NCBI GenBank assembly: GCA_964468725.1
Contig: CAYXVU010000053.1
Coordinates: 1-30,774, forward strand
Direction: 5' to 3'
Length of the DNA: 30,774 bases
DNA from: CAYXVU01 sp964468725
GTDB taxonomy: Bacteria; Acidobacteriota; Blastocatellia; UBA7656
The position numbers were made by a program, and so were the translations under genes. This document shows, piece after piece, positions 25,031 through 30,774 of this stretch. The notes under the pieces are model-generated. The model made no database searches. It was not told the DNA's origin and worked only from the letters and a program-made list of their open reading frames with translations. Each line of letters begins with the position of its first letter. Positions within the stretch are counted from its first letter, which is position 1.

Positions 25031-25660
25031 CTATTCTCGGTGTGTAATGACGTGATCAATTAAACCATACTCTTTCGCCTGTTGTGCGCTCATGATGCGG
25101 TCGCGCTCGACATCGCGTTCGATGACTTCGAGCGATTGCCCCGTATGTCTGGCCAGAATGTCACTGGTCAACTGGCGCATTCGCATAATCTCTTCCGCAT
25201 GAATTTTAATGTCGGTGGCCTGTCCACTGATGCCGCCAATCGAAGGCTGATGAATCAAGATGCGCGAATTCGGCAGCGCATAGCGTTTGCCGGTCGCTCC
25301 GGCGGCCAACAGCAACGCGCCCATCGAGGCGCACTGGCCGAGACCGAAGGTGATGACGTCCGGCTTGATGAATTGCATGGTGTCATAAATGGCCATGCCC
25401 GCAGTGATCGAACCGCCGGGGCTGTTGATATAGAGCGAAATATCGCGGTCTGGGTCTTCCGCTTCCAAAAATAAGAGCTGCGCGACCACCAGATTGGCAA
25501 TCGTATCGTCAATCGGGGTGCCGATGAAGATGATGTTGTCTTTGAGTAAGCGAGAATAGATATCGAATGCGCGTTCACCGCGTGCCGTCTGTTCGACCAC
25601 CATTGGCACTAAGGCCATTCGTTCGCCTGCATGCTTCATTGAATCATCCATATTTCGCAT
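25031..25660 (-). CDS. clpP: ClpP, proteolytic subunit of ClpXP
   Basis: A 209-residue self-compartmentalised serine protease. The catalytic triad is Ser112 (GQCASMG), His137 (ILIHQP) and Asp187 (ERDR), with the spacing of E. coli ClpP except for one extra residue after the histidine. The N-terminus (1-20) includes a short propeptide-like segment before ALVPMVVEQ. The ATG at 25660 follows AGGAAAG. That ribosome site overlaps one arm of a hairpin in the tig-clpP spacer. clpX follows on the same strand. Confidence 0.97.
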   Translation of the reverse strand: MRNMDDSMKHAGERMALVPMVVEQTARGERAFDIYSRLLKDNIIFIGTPIDDTIANLVVAQLLFLEAEDPDRDISLYINSPGGSITAGMAIYDTMQFIKPDVITFGLGQCASMGALLLAAGATGKRYALPNSRILIHQPSIGGISGQATDIKIHAEEIMRMRQLTSDILARHTGQSLEVIERDVERDRIMSAQQAKEYGLIDHVITHRE

Positions 25661-25673
25661 TATACTTTTCTTT

Positions 25674-25717
25674 CCTGAGTGCCGAAAGCTTCTTTTTGCT
25701 TTCGTCCGGCTATCAGG
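25674..25717 (-). promoter_or_regulatory. Hairpin covering the clpP ribosome-binding site
   Basis: On the minus strand an outer CCTGA/TCAGG pair (25717-25713 with 25678-25674) encloses a perfect 7-bp stem CGAAAGC/GCTTTCG (25704-25698 with 25689-25683) and an A-rich 8-base loop. The outer 3' arm runs into the AGGAAAG ribosome site of clpP. Folding could lower clpP translation relative to tig, or protect a processed clpP mRNA end. Confidence 0.45.
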
Positions 25718-25744
25718 AAAAGAGCGGGTAAGAAATGCTTAGCC

Positions 25745-27148
25745 CTACTGATCGTTTTCGTCAACCACTTCTGCGTCTGCCGCTTCCTCTTCGGCTTCAT
25801 CTGCCGCCGACAACTCTTCCTCCGGGACACCGCCTTCAATCTCTTCCACTTCAAGAGTAGCCGATGCGACGACCAAATCAAGGGCTTTGCGCGTCTTGAT
25901 CTGTCCGGCGATGGAATCAATCGTGCCTTCTTCGGTAAAGCGTGCTTTCAACTCCGCTGGTGAGCGTTTGACCATAGCCGCCAGCGAGGTGATCTCTTGA
26001 TCAATCTCTTCTTCGGAGACTTCGACCTGTTCCGCTTCGGCGATGCGGTCAAGGATGAAATCGGCGCGCACTTCGCTTTCGGCAGATTCGCGCATCATCT
26101 CGCGCAATTTGGAAAAGTCCATGTTGTTGAGAAAATCCGGCGAGCCGTAGTAGGACATCTCATGGGCAAAGCGTTCCATCTTCAGGTTCAGGCGGCGTTC
26201 TAAAACGCCGTGTGGCACCTCAAAGCTGTGACTTTCGACAAGCGCTTTGGCCGCAGCTTTCCGCAACTCCGCGTCGGCGGATTGGGAGACGCGGCCTTCG
26301 ATGGATTCGCGTGTCTCTTTGCGGAGGTCTTCCATAGTTTGATACTTATCGTTGACGACTTGGGCAAACTGGTCGTTAAGTTCGGGCAACTCCTTGAACT
26401 GCACATTGACGACCGAGGCTCGATACTGCACGCGCCGTCCGGCATAAGTTTGGCTGTTGTAATCCTCCGGGTAGGCGATAACGAATTCGCGCTGATCTCC
26501 GGCTTGCGCGCCCGCTAGCGCCGCCGTGAATTGTTGATTGACACCCTCATTGCTCAACTGAATCTCCACNNNNNNNNNNNNNNNNNNNNNNNNNNNNNNN
26601 NNNNNNNNNNNNNNNNNNNNNNNNNNNNNNNNNNNNNNNNNNNNNNNNNNNNNNNNNNNNNNNNNNNNNTGTGCGCCGCGGTCTTCGACGGTGACCAGTT
26701 CGGCGTGTTCTTCGCGTAAAGCTTCGATAGCCTTATGAACGTCTTCCTCGCGGACTTTGTAGACGCGCTTTTTGAGCGCAATGCCGCGATACGAAGCCAG
26801 TTCAAATTCGGGCGCGGTTTCGATGGCAAAGGTCGCATCGAGCGATTCGTCAGCCGCAAACTTGAATTCGAGCAACGCCGGTTGGCCAACGACTTTCAAC
26901 TGGTTTTCCGTAACCGCTAGTTGCAGCGCATCGGGCAACAGTTGCGAAGCGACCTGATCGCGCAGTTCTTTGCGAAAGCGGGATTTGACGACCGAAACCG
27001 GCACGCGCCCCGGACGAAATCCCGGAACCATCACTTGCCGAGCCAGTTCGGTGGCGGTCTTATCGGTTTCTTTGCGGACGACATCGGCAGGGATTTCGAG
27101 CCGCACTTCTTTCTTACAGTTCTCTTGCGGTGTGATCGTTACGTTCAT
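25745..27148 (-). CDS. tig: Trigger factor, interrupted by an assembly gap
   Basis: A ribosome-bound chaperone and peptidyl-prolyl isomerase, the first protein gene of the minus-strand run. The N-terminal ribosome-binding domain has the signature GFRPGRVP (43-50). The C-terminal chaperone arms and a very acidic tail (about 435-467) are present. The central FKBP-like isomerase domain is broken by 100 unknown bases (26570-26669). The sequence enters the gap after VTVEDRGA and leaves at VEIQLSNEG in the same frame. The missing part of the family domain is about 33-40 residues, so the true gap is close to 100 bases, although 100 N is also the conventional mark for unknown length. The ATG at 27148 opens with the typical MNVTI strand. 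The tRNA-Leu gene lies 48 bases upstream on the same strand. Confidence 0.95.
   Translation of the reverse strand: MNVTITPQENCKKEVRLEIPADVVRKETDKTATELARQVMVPGFRPGRVPVSVVKSRFRKELRDQVASQLLPDALQLAVTENQLKVVGQPALLEFKFAADESLDATFAIETAPEFELASYRGIALKKRVYKVREEDVHKAIEALREEHAELVTVEDRGAXXXXXXXXXXXXXXXXXXXXXXXXXXXXXXXXXXVEIQLSNEGVNQQFTAALAGAQAGDQREFVIAYPEDYNSQTYAGRRVQYRASVVNVQFKELPELNDQFAQVVNDKYQTMEDLRKETRESIEGRVSQSADAELRKAAAKALVESHSFEVPHGVLERRLNLKMERFAHEMSYYGSPDFLNNMDFSKLREMMRESAESEVRADFILDRIAEAEQVEVSEEEIDQEITSLAAMVKRSPAELKARFTEEGTIDSIAGQIKTRKALDLVVASATLEVEEIEGGVPEEELSAADEAEEEAADAEVVDENDQ
26570..26669. other. Assembly gap, 100 N
   Basis: Exactly 100 unknown bases inside the isomerase domain of tig. This is a scaffolding or masking artefact, not biology. 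The flanks remain in one frame, which supports a true length congruent with 100 modulo 3. Confidence 0.99.
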
Positions 27149-27196
27149 AATGTCTGTTTTATCGTCGGAATGGGTGCGAACAAAGAATCGTTCTCA

Positions 27197-27278
27197 TGCG
27201 AAAGGGGGGACTCGAACCCCCACACCTCACGGTACCAGATCCTAAGTCTGGCGCGTCTGCCAGTTCCGCCACTTTCGC
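27197..27278 (-). tRNA. tRNA-Leu (anticodon UAG)
   Basis: An 82-base class II tRNA. The acceptor arms are GCGAAAG and CTTTCGC, with A as discriminator (27197). The D arm is GCG/CGC. The anticodon arm CCAGA-CTTAGGA-TCTGG displays TAG, reading CUN leucine codons. The long variable arm has an ACC-GTGA-GGT stem, and the T arm is GGGGG-TTCGAGT-CCCCC. CCA is not encoded. Leucine identity rests on anticodon, variable arm and A73. It lies just upstream of tig on the same strand, so the two may share a transcript that is cut by tRNA processing enzymes. Confidence 0.95.
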
Positions 27279-27293
27279 CCTGTCAAGTCAGAT

Positions 27294-27323
27294 ACCATAA
27301 TCGAAAAGTCCGAGCCTTTGCAA
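27294..27323 (-). promoter_or_regulatory. Promoter of tRNA-Leu and probably tig
   Basis: On the minus strand TTGCAA (27323-27318), 18 bases, TATGGT (27299-27294). Transcription would start near 27287, about 9 bases before the mature tRNA. It is back to back with the nuoA promoter. Confidence 0.45.
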
Positions 27324-27351
27324 CTAAGCAGCGCGCGCGCGAAGCAGTTGC
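27320..27351. repeat. GCAACT / AGTTGC inverted repeat with CG-alternating core
   Basis: GCAACT (27320-27325) and AGTTGC (27346-27351) are perfect inverted arms. Between them lies GCGCGCGCGCG (27331-27341), an alternating run able to form Z-DNA. The left arm overlaps the -35 box of the tRNA-Leu promoter and the right arm abuts the -35 box of the nuoA promoter. Confidence 0.6.
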
Positions 27352-27380
27352 TTGACAAGGCCGAGAGGCAAAACTAAGAT
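27352..27380 (+). promoter_or_regulatory. nuoA promoter
   Basis: A perfect TTGACA (27352-27357), 17 bases, TAAGAT (27375-27380). Transcription would start near 27387, leaving a leader of about 47 bases before the nuoA ATG at 27434. Confidence 0.7.
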
Positions 27381-27433
27381 GTCGTCGCTGCAAGGCATAG
27401 AGAATCTGAATGCAACCCGATCAGGTGAATAGC

Positions 27434-27844
27434 ATGACTCAACTCTTGATGTTATGGTTTCAGTCGTCTACGTCTACGAGCCGCCCGCCGATTTATGGCT
27501 ACATTCCCATCATCATCTTCTTTTTGATTGCGGTCTTGCTGCCCATCATCCTATTGACGGCCTCCCGCTTGTTGCAGCGCCGCGTCTTTGAAAAGAATAA
27601 GCTGTCGCCTTATGAATGCGGCGTAGACCCCATCGGCGATGCGCGCGAGCGCTTTTCGGTGCGCTTCTATATCATCGCCATGCTCTTTTTGGTATTCGAC
27701 GTAGAGGTCGTCTTTCTATTTCCTTGGGCGGTGATCTATGACCGATTGGCGCTCTTCGGTTTGATCGAAATGCTCGTCTTTATCGGCATCCTGATCGTCG
27801 GATATTTCTATGCTTGGCGCAAGGGCGCGTTGGAGTGGGCTTAA
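27434..27844 (+). CDS. nuoA: NADH-quinone oxidoreductase subunit A
   Basis: A 136-residue membrane subunit (ND3 homologue) of complex I. Three hydrophobic helices are visible at about 23-46, 79-102 and 108-127. The loop SPYECGVDP (58-66) carries the conserved cysteine that changes exposure between active and deactive mitochondrial enzyme, and is followed by RFSVRFYIIAMLFLVFDVE with the conserved acidic pair in helix 2. The ATG at 27434 follows AGGTG by six bases; another ATG at 27410 is in frame but poorly placed. nuoB follows after 59 bases. Confidence 0.95.
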   Translation: MTQLLMLWFQSSTSTSRPPIYGYIPIIIFFLIAVLLPIILLTASRLLQRRVFEKNKLSPYECGVDPIGDARERFSVRFYIIAMLFLVFDVEVVFLFPWAVIYDRLALFGLIEMLVFIGILIVGYFYAWRKGALEWA

Positions 27845-27903
27845 CTGAAGTTTGAGCTTGCGATGTAGCAGCAAAAGACCGAACCCATAAGGTTTGAGGG
27901 ACT

Positions 27904-28488
27904 ATGGCAAAAGAAGAGATTATTGAATCATCCAGCGGCGTCATCACCTCAACGGTAGACTTCGTATTCAACTGGGCGCGCAAATCGGCGCTCTGGCCGA
28001 TGACCTTCGGGTTGGCTTGCTGCGCCATTGAGATGATGGCAGCGGGCGCATCCCGCTTCGACCTGGATCGCTTCGGAGCGGGCGTCTTTCGCCCCAGCCC
28101 GCGACAATCCGACTTGATGATTGTTGCCGGTACGCCGACCTTGAAGATGGCACCCATCATTCGGCGCGTGTGGGATCAGATGCCGGAACCCAAATGGTGC
28201 ATCGCGATGGGCGCCTGCGCCTCGACGGGCGGACCCTTTCCGACCTATTCGACTTTGCAAGGGGTTGATCGCATCGTTCCGGTAGATGTCTATATTCCCG
28301 GTTGCCCGCCGCGACCGGAAGCCTTGATCTATGGCTTGATGCGTTTGCAAGACAAGATCATGCAAGAGCATCCAACACGCTTTATCTTCGGACGCGGCAA
28401 TGTGAGCCGCAGTGATGTCGAAGGCTCAGAGAGTGCAGCCGAGGCGGCATCAGAGGCTCAAGGCACAAACGACGATGCGGCTGCATAG
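27904..28488 (+). CDS. nuoB: NADH-quinone oxidoreductase subunit B
   Basis: A 194-residue peripheral-arm subunit that carries cluster N2, the last Fe-S centre before quinone. The four ligands are Cys39-Cys40 (LACCAIEM), Cys105 (GACAST) and Cys134 (PGCPPRPEAL), with spacing identical to the E. coli enzyme. A low-complexity Ser/Glu/Ala tail (about 168-194) follows the conserved core and looks disordered. GAGGG lies just before the ATG at 27904. A strong intrinsic terminator follows and nuoC is not next, so the complex I genes of this organism are split into more than one locus. Confidence 0.96.
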   Translation: MAKEEIIESSSGVITSTVDFVFNWARKSALWPMTFGLACCAIEMMAAGASRFDLDRFGAGVFRPSPRQSDLMIVAGTPTLKMAPIIRRVWDQMPEPKWCIAMGACASTGGPFPTYSTLQGVDRIVPVDVYIPGCPPRPEALIYGLMRLQDKIMQEHPTRFIFGRGNVSRSDVEGSESAAEAASEAQGTNDDAAA

Positions 28489-28519
28489 GAACGCTTCGAT
28501 CTCTAAGGATCGCCAAGCT

Positions 28520-28555
28520 AGCGCAGGGTGACGAACCCCCTGCGCTTTTTCTTTC
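28520..28555 (+). terminator. Intrinsic terminator after nuoB
   Basis: AGCGCAGGG (28520-28528) pairs perfectly with CCCTGCGCT (28538-28546) around a 9-base loop, followed by TTTTTCTTTCTT. This is a textbook Rho-independent terminator. It ends only 21 bases before the methyltransferase ATG. Confidence 0.9.
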
Positions 28556-28576
28556 TTGAAACCAGCGCATCTCATC

Positions 28577-29707
28577 ATGACCGAGTTGGAACGCAGACTC
28601 ATCGCCCGCATCCGCAGCACCGGCGCGATGACCTTTCGTGACTTTATGAAAGCCGCGCTCTATGACGAAGAGCTCGGCTACTACAACACCGAACGGCTTA
28701 AGATCGGTGCGGCGGGCGACTATTACACCTCTAGCAACGTGCATCCGGCATTCGGCGCTGTATTGGCGCGGGCTTTCATTGATTTGTGGAAGGAGATGCG
28801 ACTCGCACCCGGCAATGGCGAAGCCCCATCTTGGCTCCAACCTTTGACCTTGATTGAAGCCGGTGCAGGAACCGGACAACTGGCGCAAGATATTTTGACG
28901 GCATTTGGTGAGCGCAACCCCGAATGGTTTTCAAGGTTGCGCTATATTATCGTTGAAACCAGTGCGGCGAGGCGCCGCTTGCAACAGCAGAGGCTCGCCG
29001 CCTTCGCCGACCGGATCATATGGCAATCATTGGATGACTTTGCCGATGGAGCGGTAGATGGAATCCTCTTCTCCAACGAACTGCTTGATGCCTTGCCGGT
29101 TCATTGCGTGCGGCTGCATCAAAACCACTTGCAAGAAGCTTACGTAACGGTAGCCGAGAGGGAAGGGAAATTGTCCGAGCGGTTGACCCGCCTATGGGCT
29201 GAGCCTTCTTCGCCGCGCCTGTGCGAATATGTGCAGCAGCTACCAGTGAAAATACCAGACGGCTTCCTCTTCGAAGTTGGCTTAGATGCAATTGAATGGC
29301 TCGCGCAGGCTTCCCGCATTCTGGCACAAGGTTATCTGGTGACGATTGATTACGGCGACGAGGCCGGGCATCTGTATGGGGCTGACCGTCGCCGGGGCAC
29401 GCTACGTTCTTTTTACCGACATCGGTTGGTTGATTCGCCGCTCGAACAAGCCGGAGAGCAAGATATCACGGCGAGCGTGAATTTTACTGCGCTGATTGAA
29501 TACGGGCGAGAGGGTGGCCTCGAAAAAGTCAGTTATGAGCGGCAGAGCGGATTTCTACTGCGCAACGGCTTGCTCGACATCGTTGCCGCCTTGCCGTCAC
29601 ACGCTGAGAATTTGGATGACTTGAAGGCGCGACTGGCGATGAAGAACCTCTTTGTCCCCGGCGGCGTGAGCGACAACTTTCGCGTTCTCATCCAGCGTAA
29701 GCGATGA
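28577..29707 (+). CDS. MidA/NDUFAF7-family SAM-dependent methyltransferase
   Basis: A 376-residue class I methyltransferase of COG1565. The SAM-binding motif is IEAGAGTGQ (93-101). The family block SNELLDALPVH (166-176), the N-terminal ALYDEELGYY and DYYTSSNVHPAFG segments, and TIDYGDEAGHLY are all recognisable. The mitochondrial member NDUFAF7 (MidA) dimethylates an arginine of NDUFS2, the NuoD homologue, and is required for complex I assembly. Here the gene stands directly after nuoA-nuoB, which suggests, but does not prove, the same role. A strong terminator separates it from nuoB, so it depends on read-through or on a promoter inside nuoB. The ATG at 28577 has no ribosome site; a TTG at 28556 would add seven residues but lies at the terminator edge. 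It converges with hpt, 20 bases between stops. Confidence 0.88.
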   Translation: MTELERRLIARIRSTGAMTFRDFMKAALYDEELGYYNTERLKIGAAGDYYTSSNVHPAFGAVLARAFIDLWKEMRLAPGNGEAPSWLQPLTLIEAGAGTGQLAQDILTAFGERNPEWFSRLRYIIVETSAARRRLQQQRLAAFADRIIWQSLDDFADGAVDGILFSNELLDALPVHCVRLHQNHLQEAYVTVAEREGKLSERLTRLWAEPSSPRLCEYVQQLPVKIPDGFLFEVGLDAIEWLAQASRILAQGYLVTIDYGDEAGHLYGADRRRGTLRSFYRHRLVDSPLEQAGEQDITASVNFTALIEYGREGGLEKVSYERQSGFLLRNGLLDIVAALPSHAENLDDLKARLAMKNLFVPGGVSDNFRVLIQRKR

Positions 29708-29727
29708 CGATCTGCGCCGTACTGCTT

Positions 29728-30276
29728 TCACGACTTCTCCGGCGCTGATCTTTGCCGCAACAACGCGATGTAGGGTAGATTGCGATAGCGCTGTTGGTAG
29801 TCCATACCATAGCCGACGACAAACGCATCCGGAATATCGAATCCCCGAAAGGCGATGGGCAAGTCGAGTAAGCGCCGGGCAGATTTGTCGAGCAACGCAC
29901 AGATTTCCAAACTGGCCGGGCGGCGCTGACGAAAGACCCGCATCAAATAGTTAGCCGTCAATCCCGTATCAATAATATCCTCGACGACTAACACGTCTCG
30001 ACCGGCGATGCTCTCCTCTAAATCTTTCGTAATGCGCACGACTCCCGAACTGGGTTGGCCTGCGTAACTGGAGATCGCCATAAAATCGATGGTGACCGGA
30101 ATGGTAATGGCACGCAGCAGATCGCTGGCGAACATAAACGAGCCTTTCAGGATGGCGATGAGGGCGAGGTCTTTCTCTCGGTAGGTGAGAGAGATTTCCT
30201 GTCCGAGTTCTGAAACCCGCTCCTGAAGCCGTTCCTGCGTTATCAGTGTTTTTCCAAGTTCAAATTCGTCTGTCAT
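29728..30276 (-). CDS. hpt: Hypoxanthine phosphoribosyltransferase
   Basis: A 182-residue cytosolic purine-salvage enzyme that joins hypoxanthine (and usually guanine) to PRPP to give IMP (GMP). The PRPP-binding loop VLVVEDIIDTGLTA spans 95-108 with the Glu99-Asp100 pair and Asp103. LKGSFMFASDL (43-53) is the pyrophosphate loop region and DFMAISSY (64-71) the flexible loop. The C-terminal VVGYGMDYQQRYRNLPYI segment is the base-binding region and is typical of the family. The length matches bacterial Hpt. It is divergent from the structured RNA promoter at 30319, with an A/T-rich spacer between. Confidence 0.96.
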   Translation of the reverse strand: MTDEFELGKTLITQERLQERVSELGQEISLTYREKDLALIAILKGSFMFASDLLRAITIPVTIDFMAISSYAGQPSSGVVRITKDLEESIAGRDVLVVEDIIDTGLTANYLMRVFRQRRPASLEICALLDKSARRLLDLPIAFRGFDIPDAFVVGYGMDYQQRYRNLPYIALLRQRSAPEKS

Positions 30277-30318
30277 AAACTTCTTCTGAAAAATTTTTTA
30301 CGAGGCTGCATTTTTTAG

Positions 30319-30346
30319 TTGACATAAATGTTTCTTGTGTTAATAT
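30319..30346 (+). promoter_or_regulatory. Strong stable-RNA-type promoter
   Basis: A perfect TTGACA (30319-30324), 16 bases, TAATAT (30341-30346). A/T tracts upstream (30289-30300 and 30311-30316) resemble UP elements. The stretch after the -10 box (30347-30359) is almost all G and C, the discriminator type seen at ppGpp-controlled rRNA and tRNA promoters. No convincing protein gene follows; instead a highly structured RNA does. Confidence 0.8.
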
Positions 30347-30352
30347 CCTCCC

Positions 30353-30602
30353 CGCTCGGTTGGCAACAATCGGGTGACACCCCGAGAGGTTTTGGTTGAA
30401 ATCTTTCGGCTCACGTGGAGAGCGAGGCTTCGCAAGGAGCCACGAAGGAAACGTGGAACTTTAGGGCAACATCTGGGAATCGCAAGAGACTCAGACACAG
30501 AAACTCACAAGGTTTCAGTGGTTCGGGATTCGCAAGGGTTCTGGAATGAGCGCTAAAGGCCGGGAGAGGAAGGCTAAGGTCACTCGGGGTTGTTCTTTTT
30601 TT
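30353..30602 (+). ncRNA. Orphan structured RNA with four GCAA-capped hairpins
   Basis: About 250 bases between hpt and the gene at the right edge. Hairpins by eye: CGGTTG-GCAA-CAATCG (30357-30372); GGCTTC-GCAA-GGAGCC (30426-30441); a stem from 30472 to 30495 with tip TC-GCAA-GA; a stem from 30524 to 30543 with tip TTC-GCAA-GGG, rich in G-U pairs; and CACAGAAAC/GTTTCAGTG (30496-30520). A closing helix joins ACCCCGAG (30379-30386) to CTCGGGGT (30583-30590), and seven T follow at 30596-30602. The promoter predicts a start near 30353. I find no RNase P core, tmRNA, SRP or 6S signature. A 60-codon GTG frame (30374-30556) overlaps it but lacks a ribosome site. Function unknown. Confidence 0.7.
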
Positions 30603-30654
30603 GCCGCTCTTTTGACTCAACATTCACCTCTCTTCTTCATTCAAATCTGGGTGA

Positions 30655-30774
30655 TTACCTATCTTCAGATTCACTTGATTCGCTATCAGGTTTGGCGTAG
30701 CCGCTGACAACAAATTTTTCAATTAGTTTCCGATAGTCCGACGCGTAAAGTAGCTTGATGTTGACTTCCGGGTA
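30655..30774 (-). CDS. C-terminal end of an unidentified protein (partial)
   Basis: Reading in from the right edge on the minus strand, 39 codons are open and end in TAA at 30657-30655. The visible product includes VNIKLLYASDYRKLIEKFVV and ends in a Ser/Glu/Asp-rich tail (SESSESEDR). Codon use is consistent with coding and the charged tail is typical of a genuine C-terminus. The start lies outside the window. I do not recognise the family. It converges on the structured RNA. Confidence 0.6.
   Translation of the reverse strand, partial: YPEVNIKLLYASDYRKLIEKFVVSGYAKPDSESSESEDR

Noticed and set aside
30374..30556. A 60-codon GTG-started frame inside the structured RNA
   Set aside because: There is no ribosome site, the start falls inside a helix, and the product is a basic, featureless string. 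The hairpin pattern explains the sequence better. Conservation of codons in relatives would reverse this.
30353..30602. Identity of the structured RNA as RNase P RNA, tmRNA, SRP RNA or 6S RNA
   Set aside because: The RNase P core words (GAGGAAAGTCC and ACAGA-purine 3' region), the tmRNA tRNA-like ends, the SRP GGAAGG-AGCA loop region and the 6S long stem with central bubble are not visible. This was judged by eye only.

Overview
The window looks like chromosomal DNA from a GC-moderate, Gram-negative-type bacterium. Acidobacteriota, perhaps the Blastocatellia side, is my best guess. That is inference from gene content: a secreted Asp-box/sortilin-like protein next to a secreted S9 peptidase, a cytoplasmic molybdoenzyme with a fused Fe-S/NrfD partner, a tig-clpP-clpX-lon-engB-rho run, and a bacterial complex I of which only nuoA and nuoB are present here. 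No 16S gene is present to confirm it. A 100-N block inside tig marks this as a draft assembly.

Layout. 1-5.5 kb (+): a small secreted protein, then a four-cluster ferredoxin fused to an NrfD-type membrane anchor, then a Mo/W-bisMGD catalytic subunit. Together these form a quinone-linked, cytoplasm-facing molybdoenzyme of unknown substrate. 5.6-9.7 kb (+): a TrkA-type K+ regulatory protein, a peptide-binding lipoprotein with its own good promoter, and an alpha/beta hydrolase. 9.7-10.9 kb (-): a secreted serine beta-lactamase-like hydrolase. 11.1-18.5 kb (+): the Asp-box protein, the S9 peptidase and a ClC antiporter with CBS domains. 18.6-27.3 kb (-): a long head-to-tail run read from right to left: tRNA-Leu(UAG), tig, clpP, clpX, lon, engB, rho and a cysteine-rich small protein. 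This couples nascent-chain folding, ATP-dependent proteolysis, ribosome assembly and transcription termination. 27.3-29.7 kb (+): a divergent promoter region, nuoA, nuoB, a strong intrinsic terminator, and a MidA/NDUFAF7-type methyltransferase, whose mitochondrial relative is a complex I assembly factor. 29.7-30.3 kb (-): hpt.

The most interesting stretch is 30.28-30.60 kb. It has no convincing protein gene. It carries a near-consensus promoter with A/T tracts upstream and a GC-rich discriminator, followed by about 250 nt that can fold into four hairpins each capped by the same GCAA tetraloop, a fifth hairpin, a 5'-3' closing helix and a U-tract. I read it as an orphan, abundant, structured non-coding RNA that I cannot assign to RNase P, tmRNA, SRP or 6S RNA. 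The right edge holds the last 39 codons of an unidentified minus-strand gene.

Short inverted and direct repeats occur in several intergenic spacers (5.5, 6.75-6.93, 16.5 and 27.3 kb) and are reported separately. All folds and promoters were found by eye; none was computed.
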